Shown piece by piece: positions 49,720 through 57,570 of a stretch of 64,000 nt of DNA. Origin of the DNA: JACPVU01 sp964373255. GTDB lineage: Archaea; Aenigmatarchaeota; Aenigmatarchaeia; GW2011-AR5. The notes beneath the pieces are model-generated. The model was not told where the DNA came from, did not search any database, and worked only from the letters and a program-made list of their open reading frames with translations. The first letter of the stretch is position 1. The number at the start of each line of letters is the position of its first letter. The DNA is taken from positions 1-64,000 of the forward strand of contig CAYJTG010000007.1 of NCBI GenBank assembly GCA_964373255.1, read 5' to 3'. Both the position numbers and the translations under genes were made by a program.

Positions 49720-50205
49720 ATGAAAAACTTAGAGTCGATGGCACGAAAAATGATAGAAGACAACATCTACATGACTATAGCTACAGCAACTAAAAATGGA
49801 AAGCCGTGGATATCGCCAGTATTTTTTGCTTATGATTCCAAATACAATTTCTACTGGGGTTCGAGCAAGAATTCTTTACACTCCAAACTAATCAGAAAAA
49901 ACAATCGTGCTGCTGTTGTGATATTTGATTCTAAAGTGCCGGAAGGGACTGGTGACGGTGTTTACATGGTAGGAAAGGCGTCAGAACTGCCAAAAAAAGA
50001 AATCCATTACGCCATGAAATTTTTATTCAATAGAACAGGAAAAAAGAGTGAATATTATAAGAAAATGAAAACCGAAGATTACTATGGAAAATCGCCTGTG
50101 CACCTTTACAAGTTTGTGCCTAGCAAATTCTGGGTGCTTGAAAATTCTGTCAAAGTAAATGGAAAATTGATAGATATACGCAGAGAAGTAAGGGTTAAGA
50201 ATTAG
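49720..50205 (+). CDS. Pyridoxamine 5'-phosphate oxidase-like flavin-binding protein
   Basis: A 161-residue protein starting at the ATG at 49720; a longer reading would run through the tRNA and is rejected. YMTIATATKNGKPWISPVFF, NFYWGSSKNSLHSKLIRKN and RAAVVIFDSK match the split-barrel FMN/F420-binding fold. The substrate is unknown. It starts two bases downstream of the tRNA-Gly gene, so the two may share a transcript. A palindromic element is inserted exactly at its TAG. Confidence 0.85.
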   Translation: MKNLESMARKMIEDNIYMTIATATKNGKPWISPVFFAYDSKYNFYWGSSKNSLHSKLIRKNNRAAVVIFDSKVPEGTGDGVYMVGKASELPKKEIHYAMKFLFNRTGKKSEYYKKMKTEDYYGKSPVHLYKFVPSKFWVLENSVKVNGKLIDIRREVRVKN

Positions 50206-50211
50206 ATTTTT

Positions 50212-50372
50212 GCTCTGTAGAAAACCTATGCAAGAGCATCGACGTGAGAGGCATTGTCTGAACAGATAGACGCACTTCGTGCGTCAGTTTGTTTCAATGC
50301 CTCTAGCTGACCTATACGTCAAGAGACGTATAGGTCTACGTCGATGCTCTTTATCGAGCATTTCTACAGAGC
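50212..50372. mobile_element. Three-way-junction element, GCTCTGTAG family, copy 3 with nested mini-hairpin
   Basis: 161 bp, ends GCTCTGTAGAAAA/TTCTACAGAGC, flanked by the 9-bp repeat TAGATTTTT (50203-50211, 50373-50381). Core: CGACGT, G, arm AGAGGCATTG, a nested GATAG mini-hairpin (50259-50294), CAATGCCTCT, AGCT, arm GACCTATACGTC (loop AAGA), T, ACGTCG. The mini-hairpin replaces the normal 4-base loop of this arm. Confidence 0.88.
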
Positions 50373-50384
50373 TAGATTTTTCAT

Positions 50385-50768
50385 TTACTTTTTAATTATA
50401 GTAAAATCTTTGTTCCAGAATGGCTTTGAATAGTATATTCTTTTTGTTCCTGTGTTAACGTAGCTTGCCATCATGTCAATGATCTGATCAGAGAGGTACG
50501 ATATTTTATACCATAATGTTTCTTCTATATCGACTGTTGTAGCTACATCCAGCTGTACAGATTCTTGGGTGCCAAAGAGAAGAAGATTATTCGACATGTC
50601 TGTAAGGAATTTCCTGTCATTTTTGCCCAGCCAGAACTGATATTTTCGAATGCCTGTTGTGTATTTTTTCTTCAGCAAGTAGAATTTCATCTGTGAATCA
50701 TAAAATCTCTGTTCAACCTCATTCTGTGTCAGTTGGCTGTTATAATATATTGCAGGCAGAAATATCAT
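50385..50768 (-). CDS. Hypothetical protein downstream of secY
   Basis: A 127-residue protein from the ATG at 50768, with GGTGATTC upstream. It is aromatic-rich (FYLLKKKYTTGIRKYQFWLG, LWYKISYLSDQIIDMM) and alpha/beta. I do not recognise it. It lies 49 bases downstream of secY on the same strand and may be the last gene of the ribosomal operon. Confidence 0.6.
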   Translation of the reverse strand: MIFLPAIYYNSQLTQNEVEQRFYDSQMKFYLLKKKYTTGIRKYQFWLGKNDRKFLTDMSNNLLLFGTQESVQLDVATTVDIEETLWYKISYLSDQIIDMMASYVNTGTKRIYYSKPFWNKDFTIIKK

Positions 50769-50816
50769 TGAATCACCCACTAATTTTTCTTGATTAAACT
50801 TCTTTTTCGAAAAAAA

Positions 50817-52340
50817 TCATGCGAAGAACTTCCTCAGCGCAGGATGCATGTCTTCCATGTAACGGTTTGCTATGTTCTCGTATAGGTTGTAAATAATCAT
50901 TACGGTAAGCAGTATTCCTGTGCCAGTGCCTATCGCAGAAGTGAAGTCCGCCATAGCGGCGAGCACGCCTATGAAAAGCCCGCTTATCAGCGTCAGGGTG
51001 GGTATGTACCTGTCAAGGACTTCTTGCACAATCCGTGGATCACGGCGGAAGCCCGGGATCTGCATGCCTAAGCCCTCTATCTGATCGGCGACAGACCGCG
51101 AATCCATGCCGCTTGTCGCGACCCAGAAGACCGAGAATATCATCGAGCCTACTGTCAGGATCAGCATGTAAGCGATTGCCCGTCCTGTCTCTTCTGCTCC
51201 CGGCAGCCCGACAAAGGAATTTGTGGCCAGGAGCGCAAGAATAAAACCTATGACACCAAAAATGCCGATCATCCTCATGCCGCCCCGGAAGCGGAAATAA
51301 AATGCGATGAACGCACCTATGAATATAACGCCCAGCAGAATCAGCGTGAATATTTGCACAGACAGCGAGCTCGGCGCAGAAAAGAATGTAATAATCCCGC
51401 TTTGTGCAGCCCCTGTCTGCGTGTCGTAGCAGCCAAGAAATCCGCATTTTAGCCCGTTGCTTTCGCTTGTCGCGGTGAACTGCCCCATGAGCTGGAGATT
51501 GGCGAGCAGCGCGGCAACAAGTATGACAGGAATATTGCTCGTATATATCAAGTTCAGCGGCCATCTTCTTGAGAATCCTCTTATCGAACCGAGCGCTAAC
51601 GGGATCTCTACTTTCAGAGCCTGCGCGTAGACGACGATGAGAAACACGAGTATGGTCGCTATAATTGGGATAATCGCAGTAAACGCCTGAAACATGTCGC
51701 CTAATCCTAAGTAGGTGACAAATTGTGGCAGTAAGCCGGCTGGCACAGTTGACCCTTCTGGCGTCAGCGGGTTGAACGTACGCACAAATATCTGTTTCGT
51801 AACGCCGGCGGCTATGAATAATGATACGCCAGAGCCAATGCCCCACTTGCTTACAACCTCGTCCATGAGAAGGACGATCATCGCACCGAAAGCGAGTTGT
51901 GCTATAAGAAGCGCAAACAGCCCAACGTCCGGACTCGTCGGCCTTATGGCACCAAACGAGACGAATGCAAATGCCTCAAAGACGGCAAAGAATATGACAA
52001 GGAGCTTTTGTGTCCCCTGGAATTTTTTTTTGCCTTCCGGGGTTCTCAGGTTCCACGGTATTATGCCTGACCCTACAAGAAGCTGCAATATTATAGAAGC
52101 CGTGACTATTGGCCCGATGCCAAGCGTCATCAGGCTGCCAATTGACGAACCTAGAATGATCTCAAAGAACTGGAACTGCTGCCTGCTTTCTGTCGAAACG
52201 CCGTACAGAGTTATCTGGCTGAGCGCAAGAAAGATAAGAAGTATTATGCCCGTCCACTTCAGGCGCGCACGAAAGCTTATGTGTCCCTTCGGCTCTTCTA
52301 CGCCAGGCAGCTTTGATATCAAAGCATCGAATGCGGACAT
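50817..52340 (-). CDS. secY: Protein translocase subunit SecY
   Basis: A 507-residue channel protein with ten membrane helices. The plug region and helix 2 contain GSSIGSLMTLGIGPIVTASI. The conserved cytoplasmic segment GIGSGVSLFIAAG, and the C-terminal RDPRIVQEVLDRYIPTL loop, fit archaeal SecY. The ATG at 52340 has AGGTG upstream. Signal peptides of the window's surface proteins, and FtsY, would act with this channel. Confidence 0.96.
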   Translation of the reverse strand: MSAFDALISKLPGVEEPKGHISFRARLKWTGIILLIFLALSQITLYGVSTESRQQFQFFEIILGSSIGSLMTLGIGPIVTASIILQLLVGSGIIPWNLRTPEGKKKFQGTQKLLVIFFAVFEAFAFVSFGAIRPTSPDVGLFALLIAQLAFGAMIVLLMDEVVSKWGIGSGVSLFIAAGVTKQIFVRTFNPLTPEGSTVPAGLLPQFVTYLGLGDMFQAFTAIIPIIATILVFLIVVYAQALKVEIPLALGSIRGFSRRWPLNLIYTSNIPVILVAALLANLQLMGQFTATSESNGLKCGFLGCYDTQTGAAQSGIITFFSAPSSLSVQIFTLILLGVIFIGAFIAFYFRFRGGMRMIGIFGVIGFILALLATNSFVGLPGAEETGRAIAYMLILTVGSMIFSVFWVATSGMDSRSVADQIEGLGMQIPGFRRDPRIVQEVLDRYIPTLTLISGLFIGVLAAMADFTSAIGTGTGILLTVMIIYNLYENIANRYMEDMHPALRKFFA

Positions 52341-52435
52341 TAGACAAGACACCTACGGTTTCTTTTCCTTGATATCTTCCCTCAAAGTGAAAATATTACT
52401 CTTCACACAAAAACCTCAAAAATTTCTTACTTTGT

Positions 52436-52568
52436 GGCTCTGTTGAAAACCTATGAAAAAGCATCGACGTAGACCCTTACGTCTTATCGACGTAAGGGTC
52501 AGCTAGAGCTATTGTCAAAAGACAATAGCTCTCACGTCGATGCTTTTATTGAGCATTTCAACAGAGCC
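52436..52568. mobile_element. Three-way-junction element, GGCTCTGTTGAAA family, copy 4
   Basis: 133 bp, exact reverse complement of the copy at 46454. The 8-bp repeat TACTTTGT flanks it (52428-52435, 52569-52576). Core: CGACGT, A, arm GACCCTTACGTC (loop TTATC), AGCT, arm AGAGCTATTGTC (loop AAAA), C, ACGTCG. Its last base forms the L15 TAG stop; the pre-insertion sequence would have read TAA. Confidence 0.88.
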
Positions 52569-52963
52569 TACTTTGTTAGTATTTTCCCGCCTGCATCCTC
52601 TATCTTTTGTTTTGCCTTTTTTGTGAATGATTTTACCTTTATAGTATAAGACCTGTCAGCATTCCCTCTTGAGAGAAGTTTTTGGTATCCCAGAGAATTG
52701 AGGTCGATCTCGCTGTTTCCTTTGCTTATTCTGCCAAGTTCGCTGACATTTATCGTGCTGGGCTTTTTCTTCAGCGAGTGAAATCCTTTCTTTCCGAAAT
52801 ACGCCATATCTGTTGTGGTGACCATGGTGTACTTGTGCTTGTGGCGGCCGGCGAAACCGCGCCCGCCCTGGGAGCCCCCGCCACGGTGCTTTTTCTTGGC
52901 GCCCCATCCGTGGCTCGTGCGCCCGCGCCACTTCCTGACTTTTTTTCTGAAGCGTATTGTCAT
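52568..52963 (-). CDS. rpl15: Ribosomal protein L15
   Basis: A 131-residue protein; RKKVRKWRGRTSHGWGAKKK, HRGGGSQGGRGFAGRHKHKY and DRSYTIKVKSFTKKAKQKIE are normal for archaeal L15. It lies between L30 and secY in the spc operon order. The stop codon was altered by an inserted element (see 52436). Confidence 0.95.
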   Translation of the reverse strand: MTIRFRKKVRKWRGRTSHGWGAKKKHRGGGSQGGRGFAGRHKHKYTMVTTTDMAYFGKKGFHSLKKKPSTINVSELGRISKGNSEIDLNSLGYQKLLSRGNADRSYTIKVKSFTKKAKQKIEDAGGKILTK

Positions 52964-52980
52964 AATAATATCCTCCCTTT

Positions 52981-53090
52981 CTACATTAAGGAGAACCTAA
53001 GGTTCTCCTTATAACACGCAAAGAACCAAAGGTTCTTTGGTGCACCAGAAAGCTTTGCTTTCTGTGTGTCTAGACTTAATCCTCTCCTAA
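52981..53090. repeat. CTACATTAAGG...TCTAGACTTAATCC repeat with three nested hairpins
   Basis: It shares borders with 4559-4643. Inside are AAGGAGAACC-TAA-GGTTCTCCTT, then an ACAC/GTGT stem enclosing CAAAGAACC-AAA-GGTTCTTTG and CAGAAAGC-TTT-GCTTTCTG: another three-way junction. It lies in the L30-L15 gap of the ribosomal operon. Confidence 0.6.
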
Positions 53091-53122
53091 TTTTTGCTTA
53101 AGCTTTTTTCTAAAAAGCTTAC

Positions 53123-53452
53123 TTAATGTATTAGCATCTTCTTTATCAGAATATTGATCGCATCGCCTCTGTAACCTAGGTCGCCTTTAGGGTAATGCTT
53201 CTTTATCGATTTCAAACCGCCCTTCGGTGGCTTCAATCCTAAAACTGTCTGGCTTCCGATAGTCTGCATGACTTCTTCTGAAAGCGTTCCCCACGTCACG
53301 AAATCCTCAACCTTCCTTATCATGCCGATTATTCTTGGGTCGTCTTTCAAAACAGACAGGGCGTTGACTTTCTTCAGGCCAAGCATCCTAAGCGTATCCT
53401 CTGTTTCTTTTCTTACCTTTATTGCGCCCCTCAGTCTTATTGCAGCCAGCAT
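53123..53452 (-). CDS. rpl30: Ribosomal protein L30 (short form)
   Basis: A 109-residue protein: MLAAIRLRGAIKVRKETEDT, LGLKKVNALSVLKDDPR and LKPPKGGLKSIKKHYPKGD are typical. Archaeal L30 is usually about 150 residues; the region between the N-terminal domain and the GLKPPKGG segment is shorter here. It still covers the rRNA-binding face. Confidence 0.9.
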   Translation of the reverse strand: MLAAIRLRGAIKVRKETEDTLRMLGLKKVNALSVLKDDPRIIGMIRKVEDFVTWGTLSEEVMQTIGSQTVLGLKPPKGGLKSIKKHYPKGDLGYRGDAINILIKKMLIH

Positions 53453-53476
53453 AAAATTTCACCATTATAAGGGATT

Positions 53477-54220
53477 TCATTTTGTCCCTGTTTCATCCGC
53501 AGGGATCTCATCTTCTGTCTCCTCTTCCATTTCTTTCATCTTAACGCCTTCTTCCTTCTCAGTCTCTTTGTGCGCCTCTTTTGCCTCTGTTTTCATCATG
53601 TTGATTTTTCTAAACGCGTCGAATATGGCAAGCGCAAGGTTGTTTCTTGTCTTCGAAGAGCCGAAGCACGTGGACCAGACATCCCTTATGCCTGCGAGGC
53701 GCATGATCTTTTTTCCCTCATCGCTTATGCACAGGCCGATGCCCTTGGGCGCCGGTATAAGCCTTATGCGAACGGAACCGGATTTTCCCTCCATTTCGTA
53801 CGGGATCGTGTGCTGTTCATTGCATGCACACTCCCACGAACCGCAACCGCGCTTGACAGGAATGACATTGATTTTTGAAGTCTCCGTGGCCTTGATTATC
53901 GCTGTCTGGTTGTCGTTAGCTTCGCTCATTCCAACCCCTGTGTAACCGTCGCAATTTCCAACAACAACCATGGCCTGCACGCGGTAGCGGCGGCCAGACC
54001 TGTGCATCCTTGCGGTTCTTCTTGTAGGCGTTCTCATGATTCCGCCGCCTTTTCCAGGAGAGCCCCCTATGAAAATTATGTCGTTTTGCAGATTAGGAAT
54101 AAGCTTGTCTATGATACCGGCTTCCTTTATCTTCTTGCCCTGCTGAAAAATCTCATCCAGCGTTATCGAGCCTTCCATCACTCTCTTTCCAAGCTCTGTC
54201 CGCGGCATCCAATCATTCAT
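53477..54220 (-). CDS. rps5: Ribosomal protein S5 with acidic tail
   Basis: A 247-residue protein. DWMPRTELGKRVMEGSITLD and RRYRVQAMVVVGNCDGYTG, then IRLIPAPKGIGLCISDEGK are normal S5. About 35 extra residues at the end are Glu/Lys-rich (HKETEKEEGVKMKEMEEETE). A type A repeat border (AAATGAAATCCC) starts at its stop codon. Confidence 0.95.
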   Translation of the reverse strand: MNDWMPRTELGKRVMEGSITLDEIFQQGKKIKEAGIIDKLIPNLQNDIIFIGGSPGKGGGIMRTPTRRTARMHRSGRRYRVQAMVVVGNCDGYTGVGMSEANDNQTAIIKATETSKINVIPVKRGCGSWECACNEQHTIPYEMEGKSGSVRIRLIPAPKGIGLCISDEGKKIMRLAGIRDVWSTCFGSSKTRNNLALAIFDAFRKINMMKTEAKEAHKETEKEEGVKMKEMEEETEDEIPADETGTK

Positions 54221-54241
54221 AATTATTCACCTTTACTTTCA

Positions 54242-54838
54242 TCACGCGACAACCTCTTCTTTATGCTTTGGTTGTATTCCCAGTTCCTTCGCTATTTTTG
54301 ACTTTACCTCATCAAAATGCTCTGTTATCTTTTCAGGCTCAAGATTATTCTTGAGGCAGGCGGAAAACTGTTTCTTGTATGCAGCAGGATTCTCTTTCTT
54401 AAGCATGACTGCATAGTCGGCAACGTGCTTTCCTGTTATCCTATCCTTGCTGGGGAGTATTTCCCTGCCTATTGGTATATTCAGGCCCGCGTCCCTTGCG
54501 CCAAGCGCAGCGGCGTACAAAGACGATCCCTTTATTGAGACGTGCAGCCCTATATCAAGGATCGCATCGCCGATGCCCAGCTTTTTTGCCCTGGCTCCTA
54601 TTATAAGACCGGTCAGGTACGCGGCTGATACGCTGCCGCAGTGGCCGCGCCATCCATACTTCCGCAGCTCCTTGGAGAACGTCTCAGCCAGAACCTTGTC
54701 CCCATTTTCGTCAAAGGAAATTACCTGCGCATGAACATTGTTCAGGGACCTTCTGACAGCCAGGCGTGGCAAAGGCGATCTCAGGAGGGAAAGCCTTTGA
54801 ACGTAATCCGTCTTTTTCATTTTTCTTCGTCGAAACAT
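54242..54838 (-). CDS. rpl18: Ribosomal protein L18
   Basis: About 198 residues from the ATG at 54838 (GGTGAG upstream). MFRRRKMKKTDYVQRLSLL, KYGWRGHCGSVSAAYLTGL and IRGxxD-like DRITGKHVADYAVML fit archaeal L18, which binds 5S rRNA. Standard spc position between L19e and S5. Confidence 0.94.
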   Translation of the reverse strand: MFRRRKMKKTDYVQRLSLLRSPLPRLAVRRSLNNVHAQVISFDENGDKVLAETFSKELRKYGWRGHCGSVSAAYLTGLIIGARAKKLGIGDAILDIGLHVSIKGSSLYAAALGARDAGLNIPIGREILPSKDRITGKHVADYAVMLKKENPAAYKKQFSACLKNNLEPEKITEHFDEVKSKIAKELGIQPKHKEEVVA

Positions 54839-54851
54839 TGAACTCACCGAT

Positions 54852-55334
54852 CTATTGACTGATGTTGTCAACTTTGTTTTCCTCTTTCAGCAAAAGATTA
54901 TTCCTTTCAAGATAAATCATGACGTGCGACTTGCTTCTGAAAACTCCGCTCTTTGATTGTATGTAAATATTACGGTAAGTCTTGCCGTCGATCCTTTTCT
55001 GTGCCTTCAGGTTTATGAGCATCTTTCTGATTGACCTTATCCGTGTCATCCACGCAGTTTTTTTATTGTACCGCGTGCCGATGGCGCCCTTCCTCGAGCC
55101 TTTTCCCTTCTGACGGCCTTTGCGTTTTTGTGCCCTTTTTTTGTTAATGCGATAGGTGCTTATCCCGGATTTTGGAAGCGCCTTTATTATGCCATCATTT
55201 ATGAGCTTCCTTATGTCGTCGGTGGTTATGGCTTCTGCTATATCGCCGCCCTTTTCTGGGTCAAGCCATACCCTGGAGACGCCACACTTCAGTATTCTCG
55301 ATGCGATATTTTTCTGTGACCTCAAATCTGCCAT
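54852..55334 (-). CDS. rpl19e: Ribosomal protein L19e
   Basis: A 160-residue basic protein: MADLRSQKNIASRILKCGVS, VWLDPEKGGDIAEAITTDDI and KRKGRQKGKGSRKGAIGTRY are L19e. It is between the zinc-ribbon gene at 55359 and L18, as in other archaea. Confidence 0.95.
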   Translation of the reverse strand: MADLRSQKNIASRILKCGVSRVWLDPEKGGDIAEAITTDDIRKLINDGIIKALPKSGISTYRINKKRAQKRKGRQKGKGSRKGAIGTRYNKKTAWMTRIRSIRKMLINLKAQKRIDGKTYRNIYIQSKSGVFRSKSHVMIYLERNNLLLKEENKVDNISQ

Positions 55335-55358
55335 ACCATCACGTCCAATCTCCTGCCA

Positions 55359-55523
55359 TCAGTTCCAGTGCAAGTCTGTGTAATCCGTCAGGCCGTTCTT
55401 GCTCGATATGAAAAATTCATTAAACGATATCTCACATCTCCTGCATTTGAGCATCTTTTTTCCTGTATCTTTGCCGATGTTCCCGCACAGGGGGCATTTT
55501 CCATGTCCAAACGCCACAAGCAT
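55359..55523 (-). CDS. Zinc-ribbon mini-protein in the ribosomal operon
   Basis: A 54-residue protein from the ATG at 55523 (GGTGAT upstream). KCPLCGN and LKCRRCE give a four-Cys zinc ribbon, then a short helical end. It lies between L32e and L19e, where most archaea have no gene. It may bind RNA or the ribosome. I do not recognise the family. Confidence 0.7.
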   Translation of the reverse strand: MLVAFGHGKCPLCGNIGKDTGKKMLKCRRCEISFNEFFISSKNGLTDYTDLHWN

Positions 55524-55563
55524 CTTATCACCACACAAAATGTTGCACATGTTCATAGTCAGT

Positions 55564-56037
55564 TTAATTTTCCTTTTTTATGATATCGTTACTTTTCATT
55601 TCAGCTGTTTCGTCTTTCTTAATTTCCTTCTTTTCTTCCTTTTTCGCCTTGAGTTTTTTTCTTTCTTCCTGTCTTTTTTCTATTGATTTTGATATTTTTC
55701 TAGCGCGCCTGATTTTCTTCATGTTGAGTATTCTTATATTGAGCTCTTTTGCCTTCTTCTCTATTGCTGAAGTTTTCTTTGCGCCCACGGACGATGCGAT
55801 CAGTGCAGCACCGTCAACCAGGGCATTTGATAGTTCGTTAACATTATGCACCAAAACGACATTCACGCCCTGCACCTTTCCCCTGGTTGCAGACGGCGTT
55901 CTGTAGCCCATGGCCGGCGCAATGCCGCTTCCTCCCTTTCCAAGGCGCTGCTTGCTCTGCCAGCCAACGGGGCGGCGCCATCGTTTTCCCAGTCTCCTGT
56001 AGCGGAAATAATCCTGCGCCCTGAATCTTTTTGACAT
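55564..56037 (-). CDS. rpl32e: Ribosomal protein L32e with charged tail
   Basis: About 157 residues from the ATG at 56037 (AGGTGAAT upstream). FRAQDYFRYRRLGKRWRRP, GWQSKQRLGKGGSGIAPAMG and GYRTPSATRGKVQGVNV are L32e. The last 40 residues are Lys/Glu-rich, longer than in most archaea. Confidence 0.93.
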   Translation of the reverse strand: MSKRFRAQDYFRYRRLGKRWRRPVGWQSKQRLGKGGSGIAPAMGYRTPSATRGKVQGVNVVLVHNVNELSNALVDGAALIASSVGAKKTSAIEKKAKELNIRILNMKKIRRARKISKSIEKRQEERKKLKAKKEEKKEIKKDETAEMKSNDIIKKEN

Positions 56038-56042
56038 TTTAT

Positions 56043-56441
56043 TCACCTGTGAATACGAATATGTTTCTCTATTTGGCTCATAATATTCATGAGTTCAGAT
56101 CCTGGAATATTTTTAACATGTCCATTATAAAGCGCGTCTGCGCCTAACTTTTTTTGACTGACTAAACCGTGTGCAATTAATGTTATATGGGATTTTGTAC
56201 CGCCTCTTTTATCCTCATAGTTTCTTATCCGTTCTATTACATAGTCGCTATTATGTCCGTTTGGCATACGTGTAGTAATCACAGCATTTGGTCGTTCTGT
56301 TATGAAGTACTGTAGTGCTTCACGAGGTTCTGCGTGTATAACCTCATAACCACTTAATTCTAACGTTTCGGTCAAAACGTTGTGATGCACGGCATGTTCA
56401 TTTTGTCTTACTATCATTACTTTAGTTTTGCAATACTTCAT
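56043..56441 (-). CDS. Receiver-like protein inside the ribosomal operon
   Basis: A 132-residue protein. TKVMIVRQNEHAVHHNVLTE, LSGYEVIHAEPREALQYFI and NAVITTRMPNGHNSDYV follow a response-regulator receiver, but the phospho-acceptor Asp is replaced by Thr (ITTRMP) and the N-terminal acidic pair is missing. Its start overlaps the L6 stop (ATGA). Receiver-type folds are not known in the spc operon. A related protein lies at 21345. It may bind a nucleic acid or protein rather than accept phosphate. Confidence 0.7.
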   Translation of the reverse strand: MKYCKTKVMIVRQNEHAVHHNVLTETLELSGYEVIHAEPREALQYFITERPNAVITTRMPNGHNSDYVIERIRNYEDKRGGTKSHITLIAHGLVSQKKLGADALYNGHVKNIPGSELMNIMSQIEKHIRIHR

Positions 56442-56989
56442 ATTTTCTCTCCTGTCTGCAGGAAACGCCCCGAAATATATATGCCGTCCTGAAATATCCG
56501 CCTGTCGCGCCCTTTTATATCACAGATTTTTTCTATGTTTACCGACGTCTGTCCGACCGCCTCGATATCTATGCCTTTCACTTCGACGTGCTCCTTGTCA
56601 ACGTGGACTTCTGCGCCGCGGACTATTTTCGCTATGCGTGCACCCTTTTCACCAAGAAAGTTCTTGATGTGGACCTCACCACCAGCTGTCGTTATCATGA
56701 TAGGAAAGTGCGTAAAAATTATTTTGAGTTCGTACTTGTAGCCCTTTGTCACGCCGGTCATCATGTTCCTGATGTGGGCCACCACAGAGCCGGCAAACGC
56801 CTTGACCTTTCTCTTTTCGTCGTCAAATTTTATGACAACTTTATTTTCCTTTTTTTCTATCTCGATGAGGTGGTTGAACCTCGGGTCGTCAAAATCCCGC
56901 TCTACGTCGCCCTTTGGCCCCTTGACAGACACCTTCATGTCGCTTACACTGACATCAATGCCATCCGCAACGTCGATAATATGTTCCAT
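56438..56989 (-). CDS. rpl6: Ribosomal protein L6
   Basis: About 183 residues from the ATG at 56989 (GGTGAG upstream). VSVSDMKVSVKGPKGDVERD, FAGSVVAHIRNMMTGVTKGY and VEVKGIDIEAVGQTSVNIE are L6. Its end overlaps the receiver-like gene by four bases. Confidence 0.95.
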   Translation of the reverse strand: MEHIIDVADGIDVSVSDMKVSVKGPKGDVERDFDDPRFNHLIEIEKKENKVVIKFDDEKRKVKAFAGSVVAHIRNMMTGVTKGYKYELKIIFTHFPIMITTAGGEVHIKNFLGEKGARIAKIVRGAEVHVDKEHVEVKGIDIEAVGQTSVNIEKICDIKGRDRRIFQDGIYISGRFLQTGEKI

Positions 56990-57005
56990 GGTTTTCTCAC
57001 CGTTT

Positions 57006-57392
57006 TTAGTATACATAACCAAGCATGCGGCCGCCTATACATAATTGCGCTGCTTCGGTATTGTTCATCACGCCCTTTGGAGTAGACACGATCAGGATGC
57101 CGAAAGAGCGCGACGGCAGGTATCGCGACGCCCACTTTTCGTATTTGTCGTTCTTTATGGCAAACCGTGGCCGGACCGTACGGGCAGTGTTTATCTTGCC
57201 TATTAGGTCGACCTTGAATTTGCCTGACTTTCCGTCGTCGATGAACTCAAATTCTCCTATGTAACCTGACCTCTGCATAACCATCAATACATCCTTGACC
57301 AGCGAAGACGCGGGAACGAGGCACGACGTTTCGCCTATGTGCTCTGCGTTGTTCATGACGTATAATACGTCTGATAATATATCGTGTCGCAT
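57006..57392 (-). CDS. rps8: Ribosomal protein S8
   Basis: A 128-residue protein; MRHDILSDVLYVMNNAEHIG, YIGEFEFIDDGKSGKFKVDL and RSFGILIVSTPKGVMNNTEA are S8. Standard spc position between S14 and L6. Confidence 0.95.
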   Translation of the reverse strand: MRHDILSDVLYVMNNAEHIGETSCLVPASSLVKDVLMVMQRSGYIGEFEFIDDGKSGKFKVDLIGKINTARTVRPRFAIKNDKYEKWASRYLPSRSFGILIVSTPKGVMNNTEAAQLCIGGRMLGYVY

Positions 57393-57396
57393 AGTA

Positions 57397-57555
57397 TCAC
57401 CTGTACTTCTTGAACCCGATCTGCCTAGCTACTTCCCTGAAACAGCGGCGGCAGTAAAGCAGGTCGTATTTTCTGATGAGTCCCTTCATGCTTCCGCACC
57501 GTCCGCATTTTCTCGAGCCCTTTCCGTACTTTCTTTTTATCATCTTAAGTCTCAT
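57397..57555 (-). CDS. rps14: Ribosomal protein S14 (zinc type)
   Basis: A 52-residue protein with KCGRCG and YCRRCF forming a zinc site, and FREVARQIGFKKYR at the end, the universal S14 ending. It lies between L5 and S8. Its stop is five bases from the S8 start. Confidence 0.94.
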   Translation of the reverse strand: MRLKMIKRKYGKGSRKCGRCGSMKGLIRKYDLLYCRRCFREVARQIGFKKYR

Positions 57556-57570
57556 GTCAAGCACCACGTA

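Noticed and set aside
46454..52568. Rho-independent terminators
   Set aside because: The hairpins are far larger than terminators, have conserved internal joints, and are flanked by target duplications.
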